A DNA stretch of 64,000 bases from Bifidobacterium callitrichos DSM 23973 (GTDB taxonomy: Bacteria > Actinomycetota > Actinomycetes > Actinomycetales > Bifidobacteriaceae). Where the stretch lies: the NCBI RefSeq assembly GCF_000741175.1, contig NZ_JGYS01000012.1:1-64000 (forward strand), given 5' to 3'. Of the stretch, positions 55,043 through 64,000 are shown piece by piece (the first letter of the stretch is position 1; every line of letters begins with the position of its first letter). A program made the position numbers and the translations under genes. Below the pieces are notes generated by a model. That model made no database searches. It was not told where the DNA came from and worked only from the letters and a program-made list of their open reading frames with translations.

Positions 55043-56002
55043 CTAGAGCTGATTCCGTGGTACCCCGGCGGCGAGCAGCTTGCCGATGAGCGGTTCCCGC
55101 CGGATCGCATCATCGAACGTGAATCGGAATATCGTCGTGACTCCGGCCCGACGCAGCGCGGCCTCGCGCTCCCGTTCCGCGAGCACCACGCCCTGAATGC
55201 TTCTGCGATTGGTCATCTCCGGATTCACGTACTTCTCCGTGCCGTCCAGCTCGCCGACGATGACACGCCCATCGGTCAAACGCCAGACGAAGTCGACCCG
55301 ATATGTCTGCCCTGTGGTGGGATCGACGAATGTCGTCTGGATCTGCGGAACCATGAATCGCTGCTCGATGATCGTGCCGCGCGCCAGCGACTCGCCCCCG
55401 TTCTCGCTGGCGGGATTCGCATAGTGCAGCAGTCGGAGCACCGGCGCGGAATCCTGTTGTATACGGGAGCATGCGACCAGCATGTCCGCTATGGACAGGC
55501 CGTCGGCCATCGCGGAATCGACGATGGCGAGCGCATCGCGGAACTGCAGGGTAAGACCGCAGTCCACCACCGTGCGAGCCTGATCCGTAACCGGAATCCC
55601 GCTGGCGGTGACGATGCGCTGATCCGGAGGGATGCGCAGTCGTTGGATGCGTTTGCCGGCGGTGGTGTCGGTACTGCGAGTGGTGGTGGTCACGGTGATC
55701 CTGCCGTCGTGCAGCCTCCAGCGGTGGTCGAAGCCGTGTGCGGCCGCGGCGGTGAGGCCGCCGAAAGCCCAACCGGGATGTTTCCTCGACAGGGTGCGGG
55801 CCATGTGCAGCGTCCGCTCGGGAGGACTAAGCGATTGCCAGTATGCGGCGTCGGCGTACATGTTGGGCATCGCTTGATGGAGTTCGTTCGCATGCGCGCG
55901 GCGGGACAGCGCCTGACGCTGTGCATGTGTGGTCCCGAACGCGCATCGGCGTTCGGATTGCGCCGTCTGAATCAGCGCCGTGACTTCGTGGTGTTGTCTC
56001 AT
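55043..56002 (-). CDS. Uncharacterised protein, AbiEi-like N-terminus and DUF559/endonuclease-like C-terminus
   Basis: 319 aa, flanked on both sides by R4 repeat arrays. The N-terminal half (YWQSLSPPERTLHMARTLSRKHPG, FGGLTAAAAHGFDH, GIPVTDQARTVVDC) resembles AbiEi/transcriptional-regulator-like proteins of actinobacteria. The C-terminal part (TYRVDFVWRLTDGRVIVGELDG, then EREREAALRRAGVTTIFRFTF) resembles the VSR/DUF559 nuclease fold, with Asp, Glu and a possible K/R. A role in defence or DNA repair is possible but unproven. The start ATG at 56002 has no clear RBS. An open extension reaches 56536 through the repeat array and is not supported. Confidence 0.6.
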   Translation of the reverse strand: MRQHHEVTALIQTAQSERRCAFGTTHAQRQALSRRAHANELHQAMPNMYADAAYWQSLSPPERTLHMARTLSRKHPGWAFGGLTAAAAHGFDHRWRLHDGRITVTTTTRSTDTTAGKRIQRLRIPPDQRIVTASGIPVTDQARTVVDCGLTLQFRDALAIVDSAMADGLSIADMLVACSRIQQDSAPVLRLLHYANPASENGGESLARGTIIEQRFMVPQIQTTFVDPTTGQTYRVDFVWRLTDGRVIVGELDGTEKYVNPEMTNRRSIQGVVLAEREREAALRRAGVTTIFRFTFDDAIRREPLIGKLLAAGVPRNQL

Positions 56003-56241
56003 AGCCCGACCATAAGGGGCGGAGCCTGCTGCGGTGGGATCCGAACGGTGTCGGTGGACGAAGCCTCCCGAGGCTTGGGATTCCGCCAGCGGGTTTGCTG
56101 CGGAATGCTGTGGAAAAGTCGCGGGAGGCGTCTGCGTGATGCCGGTCGTGTGCGTTAACGGGTCGTTGTTGCCCGCCTGTGACGGGTTCCTCTCGCTGTG
56201 GACGCGATTGGCGAGCCGTTTATGCTGGCCGGTGATGCGGA

Positions 56242-56407
56242 ACTCTCGCTGAGGAGGTTCCAGTGAGAGATCCCCGTCGTCGGTGGCCGTCGGTCTCTCG
56301 CAGGAGGAGCCCTTGGCGAGAGATGCGTGATACCGGCGGTCGCCGACCTCTCGCTTGGGAAAGGATGGCGAGAGGTTTTCGTCACCGGCATGCTGACACC
56401 TCTCGCT
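56242..56407. repeat. Hairpin repeat family R4, array B
   Basis: Units at 56242-56270 (29 bp), 56294-56323 (30 bp) and 56347-56375 (29 bp), with the start of a fourth at 56399. Spacers are exactly 23 bp and periods 52, 53 and 52 bp, as in array A. The spacer at 56324-56346 is identical to that at 54712-54734, and the match extends into the flanking arms. Confidence 0.9.
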
Positions 56408-56565
56408 GGCGTGCAGGGCGGGGCCGCAGGACGGGGCGGATAGGGCTGGACGGGGTGGGGAGGAGGCAGGTAGACTGGAATCAGGCGTTGTGCAGACGTT
56501 GCAGGCGCTGCAGACACTGCAATGGAGCGGGGTCACGGTGAAGCGAATCAGGTGAGGTGAGGATC

Positions 56566-57291
56566 ATGGGCGGCAATGGAGCATCACAGACATCGCACGG
56601 TGGTTCGCAGGGTATGACCGGCGGGGGTATGCCTGATAGGGGATCGCACAACGGGGGAATACCTGGAGGGGGTGTACCCGGCGGAGGAGTACCTAGTGGA
56701 GGCGCGCCCGGAGGCGGCGGGGGCGTGCCCGGAGGCTCCGGCGGACATGACCGCATGCGCCGGAACCGTCAGGATGGTCGTCGCCGGTGGGCGATCGCGG
56801 GAATGGTGGTGCTGCTGGTCATCGTGTGCGCGACGGTGGTGTGGGCGTGGCATCGCAGCAACGCCGACGCCGAAGTCGGTCCCTACCAGCTGCCTGCGCA
56901 GAGCGACCGGCGATACACGCTCAAGAACATGACCGACATGATCACTGACTGCAACGATCCGGACAACGCAGACGGCACGAAGGCCCAGTTCCAGATCGTG
57001 CCCGAAGGCGCGGCAGGTGAGAACGAGCATCCCCCGAGGGACATCTACCTCACCGTCCCCGCGAACGAGGCCAGACATCCGCTGCAATCGGAAGGATTCC
57101 AATGCATGGCCGAGGAGCTCGGCATGCCGGACGAGACGCAGCGGGCCCTCGTCGGGCAATCGCAGCCCTCCACCGAGGAGGCCGCGATGCCGATGAGCTG
57201 GAACGAACTGGGATTCCGTGCATGGCAATCCAACGACGGCACGTTCCGCCTGCACGTCATCTGGTACGACCCGGCCGCCTTGGAGGAGTAG
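56566..57291 (+). CDS. Single-pass membrane protein with Gly/Pro-rich N-terminus, unknown function
   Basis: 241 aa. Residues 1 to ~60 are a low-complexity Gly/Pro/Ser/Met region (repeated GGGVPGG), then a basic stretch and a membrane segment (~76-95, WAIAGMVVLLVIVCATVVWAW). The extracytoplasmic domain has two Cys (in ITDCNDPDN and GFQCMAEEL) that could form a disulfide. Family not recognised. The ATG was chosen because GAGGTGAGGA lies at normal distance. Confidence 0.68.
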   Translation: MGGNGASQTSHGGSQGMTGGGMPDRGSHNGGIPGGGVPGGGVPSGGAPGGGGGVPGGSGGHDRMRRNRQDGRRRWAIAGMVVLLVIVCATVVWAWHRSNADAEVGPYQLPAQSDRRYTLKNMTDMITDCNDPDNADGTKAQFQIVPEGAAGENEHPPRDIYLTVPANEARHPLQSEGFQCMAEELGMPDETQRALVGQSQPSTEEAAMPMSWNELGFRAWQSNDGTFRLHVIWYDPAALEE

Positions 57292-57360
57292 AAGGACGAG
57301 TAGGGCGCGGATAACAGACATGTCCCGCGCGTGTCACAAACCGCTCGTATAGTTAGGCGC

Positions 57361-57660
57361 ATGCCTACATTCACACGCGAAGAAATCGTGCATTTGGGCG
57401 ATCTGGCCCGAATCGCGCTCACCGATGAGGAGATCACCCGCCTGCAGGGCGAGCTGAACGTCATCGCCGACTCCATCAACAAGGTCCAGGAGGTCGCCTC
57501 CGACGACGTGCCGCCGACCGCCAACCCGGTGCCGCTCGAGGCCTACCTGCGCCCCGACGAGCCGGTCACCCCGCTCACGCAGGCCGAGGCGCTCGCCGGC
57601 GGCCCGAAGACCGAGGCCGGCATGTTCGTCGCGCCGCGAATCCTGGGAAGCGAGGAGTGA
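57361..57660 (+). CDS. gatC: Aspartyl/glutamyl-tRNA amidotransferase subunit C
   Basis: 99 aa, small subunit that stabilises GatA in the GatCAB complex. [21 protein letters not shown] and the conserved LRPDEP segment are diagnostic. The ATG appears leaderless: TATAGT (57348-57353) ends 7 nt before it and there is no Shine-Dalgarno. Ends 8 bp before gatA. Confidence 0.95.
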   Translation: MPTFTREEIVHLGDLARIALTDEEITRLQGELNVIADSINKVQEVASDDVPPTANPVPLEAYLRPDEPVTPLTQAEALAGGPKTEAGMFVAPRILGSEE

Positions 57661-57668
57661 GAGCGAAG

Positions 57669-59210
57669 ATGGCACAAGCAACCAACGAACTGGTCAAGCT
57701 GACCGCCGCCGAGATGGCCGCGGCCGTCAAGAAGGGCGAGGTCTCCAGCCGCGAGCTGGTCGACGCGCATCTCGAGGTGATCGAGGCCGCCGAGCCGAGC
57801 ATCAAGGCGTTCCTCAAGGTCTCCGCCGACGTCGCCCGCGAGCAGGCCGACGCCTTCGACGCCAAGACGCCGGAAGAGAAGGCGGATCTGCCCGAGCTGG
57901 CCGGTGTCCCGATCGCGATCAAGGACATGATCGTCACCAAGGGCATCGAGACCACCGCCGCCTCCAAGATCCTCGAAGGCTGGATCCCCCCGTACGATGC
58001 CACCGTCATCGAGAAGCTCAAGGCGGCCGGCATGCCGATCCTCGGCAAGACCAACCTCGATGAGTTCGCGCAGGGCTCCTCCACCGAGCACTCCGCCTAC
58101 CAGACCACCCACAACCCGTGGGATACCGAGCGCGTCCCCGGCGGTTCCGGCGGCGGTTCGGCCTCCGCGGTCGCCGCGTTCGAGGCCCCGCTGGCCCTCG
58201 GTACCGATACCGGTGGCTCGATCCGTCAGCCGGGCGCTCTGACCGGCACCGTCGGCGTCAAGCCGACCTACGGCGGCGTCTCCCGCTTCGGCGCGATCGC
58301 CATGGCCTCCTCGCTCGACCAGATCGGCCCGGTCTCCCGTACCGTGCTCGACTCCGCCCTGCTGCAGGAGATCATCGGCGGCAACGATCGCCGTGACTCC
58401 ACCTCCATCCCGGAGGGCCCGCGTCCGATGGCCGCCGCCGCGCGCGAGGGACTCAAGCGCGACTTGAAGGGCCTGAAGGTCGGTCTGGTCAAGGAACTCG
58501 GCGGCGAGGGCTTCCAGCCCGGCGTCGAGGCCCGCTTCAACGAGGCCGTCAAGAAGCTCCAGGACATGGGCGCCGAGGTCGTCGAGGTCTCCTGCCCGCA
58601 CTTCGAGTACGCGCTGGGCGCCTACTACATCATCATGCCGTCCGAGGTCAGCTCCAATCTGGCCCGCTACGACGGCATGCGCTACGGCCTGCGCGTGATG
58701 CCGCCGGCAGACGTGCCGCAGACCGCCGCCAACATGATGGCCTACACCCGTGAGGCCGGCTTCGGCGACGAGGTCAAGCGCCGTATCATCCTCGGCACCT
58801 ACGCCCTGTCCGCCGGCTACTACGACGCCTGGTACGGCTCCGCGCAGAAGGTCCGCACGCTCATCATCGATGACTTCAAGAAGGCCTTCGAGCAGGTCGA
58901 CGTTCTGGTCTCCCCGACCAGCCCGTCCACCGCGTTCAAGTTCGGCGAGAAGATGGACGACCCGCTGGCCATGTACATGAACGACATCGCGACGATCCCG
59001 GCGAACCTCGCCGGCGTCCCGGCCATGTCGATCCCCGCCGGCCTGTCCGACGACGGTCTGCCGGTCGGCTTCCAGTTCATCGCCCCGCAGCAGCGCGACG
59101 AGGTCATGTACAAGCCCGCCGCCGCGCTCGAGGCCGCCCTCGAGGAGGACTGGAACGGACCGATCTGGAAGGACCTGAAGGCCCCGTGGCTCGACGGCCT
59201 CGCCAAGTGA
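57669..59210 (+). CDS. gatA: Aspartyl/glutamyl-tRNA amidotransferase subunit A
   Basis: 513 aa amidase that releases ammonia from glutamine to convert Asp-tRNA(Asn) or Glu-tRNA(Gln). The Ser-cisSer-Lys catalytic set is intact: Lys85 in IAIKDM, Ser160 in [13 protein letters not shown] and Ser184 in [11 protein letters not shown]. The spacing (75 and 24 residues) matches the family. Start [10 protein letters not shown], with GGAGTGAGAG upstream. Confidence 0.97.
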   Translation: MAQATNELVKLTAAEMAAAVKKGEVSSRELVDAHLEVIEAAEPSIKAFLKVSADVAREQADAFDAKTPEEKADLPELAGVPIAIKDMIVTKGIETTAASKILEGWIPPYDATVIEKLKAAGMPILGKTNLDEFAQGSSTEHSAYQTTHNPWDTERVPGGSGGGSASAVAAFEAPLALGTDTGGSIRQPGALTGTVGVKPTYGGVSRFGAIAMASSLDQIGPVSRTVLDSALLQEIIGGNDRRDSTSIPEGPRPMAAAAREGLKRDLKGLKVGLVKELGGEGFQPGVEARFNEAVKKLQDMGAEVVEVSCPHFEYALGAYYIIMPSEVSSNLARYDGMRYGLRVMPPADVPQTAANMMAYTREAGFGDEVKRRIILGTYALSAGYYDAWYGSAQKVRTLIIDDFKKAFEQVDVLVSPTSPSTAFKFGEKMDDPLAMYMNDIATIPANLAGVPAMSIPAGLSDDGLPVGFQFIAPQQRDEVMYKPAAALEAALEEDWNGPIWKDLKAPWLDGLAK

Positions 59211-59244
59211 GACCAAGCATCGGAAGGATCGAAAGAAAAACATC

Positions 59245-60744
59245 ATGGCTGAAAAACTGATGAAGTACGCCGATGCCACCAAGAAGTACGATGTGGTGTT
59301 CGGCCTCGAGACGCACGTCGAGCTGTGCACGAAGACCAAGCTGTTCTGCCCGGCCGAAGTCCACTTCGGCGGCGAGCCGAACACGCAGCTGACCCCGGTG
59401 AGCCTTGGCCTGCCGGGCTCCCTGCCGGTGGTCAACAAGACGGCCGTCGACTACGCGATCAAGCTGGGCCTCGCCCTGCACTGCGAGATCAACGAGTGGA
59501 GCCAGTTCGCGCGTAAGAACTACTTCTACCCGGACATGCCGCGCGACTACCAGATCTCCCAGTACGACAAGCCGACCAACGGCAACGGCTACCTCGACGT
59601 CGAGCTGGAGGACGGCACCGTCTTCCGCGTGCCGATCGAGCGCGCCCACATCGAGGACGACGCCGGCAAGAACACCCACGTCGGCGGCGCCGACGGCCGC
59701 ATCGAGGGCGCCGACCACTCGCTGGTCGACTACAACCGCGCCGGCGTGCCGCTGATCGAGATCGTCACCAAGCCGATCGAGGGCGCGGGCGACCGCGCTC
59801 CGGAGATCGCGGGCGCCTACATGCGCGCGATCCGCGACATCGTGCGTGCGCTGGGCATCTCCCACGCCCGCATGGAGCAGGGCAACATGCGCGCCGACGT
59901 CAACGTCTCGCTGCGTCCGTCCGCCGACGCCCCGTACGGCACGCGTTCCGAAACCAAGAACGTGAACTCGTTCCGCGGCATCGAGAAGACGATCCAGTAC
60001 GAGATCCGCCGTCAGGCCGCCCGCCTCGACGAGGGCAAGGAGATCCTGCAGGAGACCCGTCACTGGGATGAGGCCACGCAGACCACCGCCGGCGGCCGTC
60101 TCAAGTCCGATGCGGACGACTACCGCTACTTCCCGGATCCGGATCTCGTCATGCTCCACATCACCAAGGAGCACATCGACGAGATGAAGGCCCAGATGCC
60201 GGAGATGCCGCGCGAGCGCCGCAACCGTCTCAAGGCCGAGTGGAACCTGACCGACCTGCAGCTGCGCGACATCCTCAACGCCGACGCCCTCGACCTGATC
60301 GAGGACACCGTCAAGGCCGGCGCCTCGGCGGCCGGCGCGCGCAAGTGGTGGCTCGGCGAGCTGTCCCGCGAGGCCAACGCCAAGGGCGTCTCGCTGGAGG
60401 AACTGCCCATCACCCCGGCCGACGTGGCCGAGGTCGAGAAGCTCATCGCCGACGGCAAGCTCAACGACAAGCTCGCCAAGCAGACCGTCGCCGGCGTGCT
60501 CGCCGGTGAGGGCACCCCGGACGAGGTCGTCAAGAAGCACGGCTACAAGATCGTCGAGGACTCCGGTGCGATCGAGGCCGCGGTCGACGCCGCGTTCGAG
60601 GCTAACCCGGACGTCGTCGAGAAGCTCAAGAGCGGCAACATGAAGCCGATGGGCGTGATCATCGGCGCCGTGATGAAGGCCACGCGCGGTCAGGCCGACG
60701 CCAAGGCCGTCACCAAGATCGTCATGGGCAAGATCAAGGCCTGA
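59245..60744 (+). CDS. gatB: Aspartyl/glutamyl-tRNA amidotransferase subunit B
   Basis: 499 aa kinase-like subunit that activates and amidates the tRNA-bound acid. The N-terminal catalytic region includes [17 protein letters not shown] (~18-34) and [13 protein letters not shown]. The helical and YqeY-like tail (~340-499), which recognises tRNA, follows. The order gatC-gatA-gatB with short gaps indicates one operon. Confidence 0.97.
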   Translation: MAEKLMKYADATKKYDVVFGLETHVELCTKTKLFCPAEVHFGGEPNTQLTPVSLGLPGSLPVVNKTAVDYAIKLGLALHCEINEWSQFARKNYFYPDMPRDYQISQYDKPTNGNGYLDVELEDGTVFRVPIERAHIEDDAGKNTHVGGADGRIEGADHSLVDYNRAGVPLIEIVTKPIEGAGDRAPEIAGAYMRAIRDIVRALGISHARMEQGNMRADVNVSLRPSADAPYGTRSETKNVNSFRGIEKTIQYEIRRQAARLDEGKEILQETRHWDEATQTTAGGRLKSDADDYRYFPDPDLVMLHITKEHIDEMKAQMPEMPRERRNRLKAEWNLTDLQLRDILNADALDLIEDTVKAGASAAGARKWWLGELSREANAKGVSLEELPITPADVAEVEKLIADGKLNDKLAKQTVAGVLAGEGTPDEVVKKHGYKIVEDSGAIEAAVDAAFEANPDVVEKLKSGNMKPMGVIIGAVMKATRGQADAKAVTKIVMGKIKA

Positions 60745-60770
60745 GGCCGGCTCATCCGATCGGTTGCGTG

Positions 60771-60813
60771 AATCCCGTCGTTCCCCCTTGTTTTTTCGGG
60801 GGACGACGGGATT
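60771..60813 (+). terminator. Terminator of gatCAB
   Basis: Stem of 16 bp with one bulged T (AATCCCGTCG.. / ..CGACGGGATT) and a loop containing six T, 27 bp after the gatB stop. Confidence 0.8.
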
Positions 60814-60873
60814 CGTCGTTTCGGCAGGAAGATCGGCGCCGATCGGCGTCGATCGAAGGGCGTGTGGAAATTC

Positions 60874-60887
60874 GGTTACATGTAACC
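60874..60887. promoter_or_regulatory. 14-bp palindrome upstream of the GNAT gene
   Basis: Perfect palindrome GGTTACATGTAACC, about 130 bp before the GNAT start. TAAGAT at about 60919-60924 is a possible -10. The regulator is unknown. Confidence 0.4.
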
Positions 60888-61016
60888 TACATGTTCTCCC
60901 AGCGTTCATACAGCTGAGTAAGATAACTTCGGCAATGATCGGTCGGCAATCATCGGCGATCATCGACCGGGTCAGGGCGATCCGGCACGTTTGATTTTGC
61001 GAGGGACGACAGGGAA

Positions 61017-62111
61017 ATGACTGAGTACATGGAAGCGAACACGGCTGCGACGTGGACCCCGGAGCGTCGCGAACTGCCCGCAAGCATCGTGATCCCGCCC
61101 ATCCGCGGCGAGATGGTGCATCTGCGCCCCGCCACCATGGAAGACCTGCCCAAGCTCGACCAGCTCGATGCCTACTACGGCGCCACCAGAATCACCGGCA
61201 AGGACGAGAACGCGGAACGCGCCGTCGTCCACGCGTGGGTGGCGCGCTCCGTCGCGTGGACGCAGGGTCAGGCGCCGAGCGAGTCCGGCGTGGGCGATCC
61301 CGAGGCGCGTCGCACCATCGCTTGGGCGATCCTGACCGACGCCGACCACGATATGGATCACAAGACCGACGCCTCGGCCACCGGCAACGTCATCGGCATG
61401 ATCTTCCTGATCGACATCGACGGATGGTCCCGTTCGGCGCGCATCCAGATCATCCTCGGCAAGGACTACCGCGGCCGCGGCTACTCGCGTGACGCGATGC
61501 CGCGCGTCATGACCTACGGTTTCGCGCCGGAGCCGGCAGGACTCGGCATGCATCGCATCTGGGTGAGCGTGCCGGAGCAGAACACGCGTTCCGTCTCGGT
61601 CTACCAGTCGCTTGGATTCGTGCCGTCCGGCACGTCGCGTGATGCGCTGTGGGATCCGGTCGGACGCAAGTACCAGGATCTTATCGTCATGGACACGCTG
61701 GTCGACGAATACGATCCGATCCGCTCGCTCGAGGCGTTCGGCATGCACCTGATCGAGGACAATCCCGGCGTGCAGGAGGCGCTGAGCGCGCGCGAGCACT
61801 CGATCGCCATCCAGCAGCGTTCCCGGGCAGTTGGATCGGACAGGTCGGACGTCGCGATGGCATCGGACGGCGAGGCGGTCAAGCACGAATCACACACCCG
61901 CGAAAGCACGTACCGCATGACGCCGCAGGAGGCGCGCGAACGACTCGGACTGCCGCAGGTGACGCCCGAGCCGTCGACGGGGGAGTCCCACGCGTACGAT
62001 TCATCCGACGAGGAAAGCAACTGGCCATACGGGCAGAGCGAACGCAAGACGTCGAAGGACGCCTGGTGGCGTACCCTTGGTCGTGGTCGCAAGCGCGAAA
62101 GCGACAAATAG
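61017..62111 (+). CDS. GNAT-family N-acetyltransferase with C-terminal extension
   Basis: 364 aa. The GNAT domain (~25-235) starts MVHLRPATMEDLPKLDQL and contains the acetyl-CoA-binding motif GKDYRGRGYSRDAM (~151-164) and NTRSVSVYQSLGFVPSGT. The ~130-residue C-terminal part is hydrophilic, Ser/Glu/Arg-rich and probably disordered; residues ~303-312 (RMTPQEARERLGL) could form a short helix. Substrate unknown (small molecule, peptide N-terminus or ribosomal protein). Confidence 0.82.
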   Translation: MTEYMEANTAATWTPERRELPASIVIPPIRGEMVHLRPATMEDLPKLDQLDAYYGATRITGKDENAERAVVHAWVARSVAWTQGQAPSESGVGDPEARRTIAWAILTDADHDMDHKTDASATGNVIGMIFLIDIDGWSRSARIQIILGKDYRGRGYSRDAMPRVMTYGFAPEPAGLGMHRIWVSVPEQNTRSVSVYQSLGFVPSGTSRDALWDPVGRKYQDLIVMDTLVDEYDPIRSLEAFGMHLIEDNPGVQEALSAREHSIAIQQRSRAVGSDRSDVAMASDGEAVKHESHTRESTYRMTPQEARERLGLPQVTPEPSTGESHAYDSSDEESNWPYGQSERKTSKDAWWRTLGRGRKRESDK

Positions 62112-62153
62112 CGACGAACAGGGCATAACAGGAACAAAAGGAATCAGGAAGGT

Positions 62154-62468
62154 ATGAGCGCCGAGGATCTCGACAATTACGAAACCGACGCCGAGCTGTC
62201 GCTGTACAAGGAATATCGCGACGTCATCAAACTGTTCACGTACGTAGTGGAGACCGAACGCCGGTTCTATCTGGCGAACAAAGTCGACTTCAACGTGCGA
62301 TCCGCCGGGCAGGACGTGTACTTCGACGTCCAGCTCACCGACGCATGGGTGTGGGACGTGTACCGTCCGAGCCGATTCGTCAAGAACGTGCGCATCGTCA
62401 CGTTCAAGGACGTCAACGTCGAAGAGGTTCAGAAAACCGACATCGACATCCCCGACGACATCCACTGA
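62154..62468 (+). CDS. DUF2469 family protein
   Basis: 104 aa, cytoplasmic. MSAEDLDNYETDAELSLY, YVVETERRFYLANKVDF and DAWVWDVYRPSRFVKNVRI are hallmarks of this conserved actinobacterial family of unknown function. AGGAAGG lies upstream. In many actinobacteria this gene lies near rnhB/lepB/rplS; here the neighbours are a GNAT protein and an FAD oxidoreductase. Confidence 0.9.
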   Translation: MSAEDLDNYETDAELSLYKEYRDVIKLFTYVVETERRFYLANKVDFNVRSAGQDVYFDVQLTDAWVWDVYRPSRFVKNVRIVTFKDVNVEEVQKTDIDIPDDIH

Positions 62469-62573
62469 CCTGAAGTATCTGACCTGAAGTATCTGTAAGG
62501 AAACGCACAGGGTCGGCGTGCGCTTCCGAGGCCTTCGGTAGGATATGCGTGATTTTGTTATAAGGAGATGAAC

Positions 62574-64000
62574 GTGACCGACAAACAATCCGTGGTGATC
62601 ATCGGTGGAGGCCCTGCAGGCCTGACCGCGGCATGGGAGCTTATCAAGGACGGCGGCGCCGACAAGTACGACGTCACGGTTCTTGAGGGAACACGCGAAT
62701 TCGGCGGTATCTCGCGCACCGTCAAGCACAACGGCAACCGCATGGACATCGGCGGACATCGCTTCTTCTCGAAGGACGACCGCATCATGGACTGGTGGAA
62801 GGACGTTCTGCCGCTGCAGGGTGCCCCCTCCTACGACGACAAGAAGCTCGGTCGTGAGCACGACATGGAGCCGGGCGGCCCCGATCCGGAGATCGAGGAC
62901 AAGGTGATGCTCAAGCGTCATCGTGTCTCCCGCATCTACTGGAACCGTCACTTCTTCGACTACCCGATCTCGCTGAGCCCCAACACGCTCAAGGCGATGG
63001 GCGTGAAGCTCACGCTGGTCGCTGGCTTCTCCTACCTGAAGTCGATGATCCACAAGCTGCCCGAGACGAACCTCGAGAACTTCTACATCAACCGTTTCGG
63101 CCGCAAGCTGTACTCCATGTTCTTCGAGGGCTACACCGAGAAGCTGTGGGGACGTCACCCCTCGCAGATCTCCGCCGATTGGGGTTCGCAGCGCGTCAAG
63201 GGCCTGTCGATCCTCGGCGTGCTCAAGAACGCGTTCCAGAAGCTGTTGCCGAAGAAGCGCTCCAACGCCGAGGTCGAGACCTCCCTCATCGAGGAGTTCT
63301 GGTACCCGAAGTATGGTCCCGGCCAGCTGTGGGAGACCGTCGAGCACAACTGCGAGACCGCTGGCGTCAAGGTCGTCACCGACGCCACGGTCGTCGAGGT
63401 GCGTCAGGTCGCCGGTCACATCTCCTCCGTCGTGACCGAGGACTCCGAAGGCAACCGCAAGGAGATCCACGCCGACCAGTTCATCTCGTCGATGCCCGTC
63501 AAGGACCTCGTCGACGCGATCGATGCCGGCGAGCAGGCCGTGCAGGGCAAGCCTGCCCCCGCCGACATGGTGCACATCGCCGAAGGCCTGCCGTACCGCG
63601 ACTTCGTCACCGTCGGACTGCTGGTCAAGCATCTGCGCCTGAAGAACACCACCGACATCCCCACGCTCGGCAACCCGCCGATCGTGCCCGACTGCTGGAT
63701 CTACGTGCAGGATCCGGGCTACAAGGTCGGTCGTCTCCAGATCTTCAACAACTGGAGCCCGTACCTGGTCAAGGACGTCGACAACACCGTGTGGATCGGT
63801 CTCGAATACTTCTGCGAGGAGGGCGACTCCTTCTGGAACATGTCCGACGAGGAGGCCACCAAGTTCGCCATCTCCGAGCTCACCCGCATGCGCGTCATCA
63901 GCGGCCCCGCCGATGTGATCGACTCCCATCGCGAACGTGTCAAGAAGGCCTACCCCGCCTACTTCGACACCTACGAGCACATGGATGAGCTCATCGAGTA
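62574..64000 (+). CDS. FAD-dependent oxidoreductase, UDP-galactopyranose-mutase/amine-oxidase-like (3' end outside window)
   Basis: 475 residues visible, open at the right edge. The N-terminal Rossmann motif is VVIIGGGPAGLTAAWEL (GxGxxG), followed by the second FAD-contact region GGISRTVKHNGNRMDIGGH. The segment RFGRKLYSMFFEGYTEKLWG is typical of UDP-galactopyranose mutase and related protoporphyrinogen-oxidase-like enzymes. The start is the GTG at 62574, since AAGGAG (62562-62567) sits 6 nt before it; the ATG at 62568 directly abuts that site. Confidence 0.85.
   Translation, partial: MTDKQSVVIIGGGPAGLTAAWELIKDGGADKYDVTVLEGTREFGGISRTVKHNGNRMDIGGHRFFSKDDRIMDWWKDVLPLQGAPSYDDKKLGREHDMEPGGPDPEIEDKVMLKRHRVSRIYWNRHFFDYPISLSPNTLKAMGVKLTLVAGFSYLKSMIHKLPETNLENFYINRFGRKLYSMFFEGYTEKLWGRHPSQISADWGSQRVKGLSILGVLKNAFQKLLPKKRSNAEVETSLIEEFWYPKYGPGQLWETVEHNCETAGVKVVTDATVVEVRQVAGHISSVVTEDSEGNRKEIHADQFISSMPVKDLVDAIDAGEQAVQGKPAPADMVHIAEGLPYRDFVTVGLLVKHLRLKNTTDIPTLGNPPIVPDCWIYVQDPGYKVGRLQIFNNWSPYLVKDVDNTVWIGLEYFCEEGDSFWNMSDEEATKFAISELTRMRVISGPADVIDSHRERVKKAYPAYFDTYEHMDELIE

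Noticed and set aside
54630-56407. CRISPR array (29/30-bp repeats with 23-bp spacers)
   Set aside because: The geometry is suggestive, but the unit centres vary, spacers resemble one another across positions, one spacer recurs in both arrays, spacers are shorter than usual and no cas gene is present.
56003-56536. N-terminal extension of the nuclease-like protein across the R4 array
   Set aside because: The frame is open, but the residues encoded by hairpin repeats are compositionally odd, and homologous-looking sequence starts only at MRQHHEV.

Overview
The window is high-GC chromosomal DNA and most resembles Bifidobacterium. Supporting signs are the zwf-opcA-pgl cluster with gnd nearby, rpsF-ssb-rpsR-rplI, gatCAB followed by a DUF2469 protein, many GH43 enzymes under LacI control, paired Pip/YhgE membrane proteins, and remnants of a bifidobacterial-type ISL3 transposase. 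The genus is inferred from gene content and protein resemblance; no rRNA gene is present to confirm it.

Layout. 1-0.3 kb: 5' part of a frameshifted ISL3 transposase. 0.4-8.9 kb: an iron cluster (FTR1 permease, P19/Tp34 lipoprotein, DUF2318 membrane protein, two FtsX-type permeases, an ABC ATPase and an FMN-binding lipoprotein). 9.1-14.0 kb: two overlapping Pip/YhgE genes. 14.5-17.2 kb: a Gly/Ser/Met-rich membrane protein and a repeat-rich exported protein. 17.6-26.7 kb: a CmpB-like membrane protein, an aminotransferase, and the oxidative pentose-phosphate genes gnd, pgl, opcA and zwf. 26.8-29.1 kb: an ISL3 remnant, tRNA-Lys(TTT), an orphan HTH protein and a small membrane protein. 29.3-35.3 kb: patB-like gene, prs, the rpsF operon (rplI frameshifted), two tandem tRNA-Lys(CTT) genes and an aquaglyceroporin. 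35.4-48.3 kb: a putative arabinan/arabino-oligosaccharide locus with four GH43 proteins, an ABC importer and two LacI regulators. 48.5-51.5 kb: a copper P-type ATPase divergent from CsoR. 51.5-64.0 kb: rmuC, a degenerate PRTase, a SpoU methyltransferase, an uncharacterised protein between repeat arrays, gatCAB, a GNAT protein, DUF2469 and a truncated FAD oxidoreductase.

How the genes work together. The GH43 proteins probably release arabinose or short oligosaccharides, which the binding protein and two permeases import. Three promoters in this locus share TTGTAC/TTGTTA-N17-TATAAT-like cores and carry the same LacI-type operator. zwf, opcA, pgl and gnd make up the oxidative pentose-phosphate branch, and prs consumes its ribose 5-phosphate. 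Copper sensing and export are controlled from one palindrome between csoR and the ATPase.

The most unusual observations are these. (1) Four unrelated families of intergenic hairpin repeats have exact unit lengths and periods: 50+11, 45+6, 41+10 and 29/30+23 bp. (2) The copper P-type ATPase has lost its nucleotide-binding domain but keeps every other catalytic motif. (3) A 42-bp perfect inverted repeat starts exactly at the stop codons of two convergent genes. (4) rplI has a single-base frameshift.
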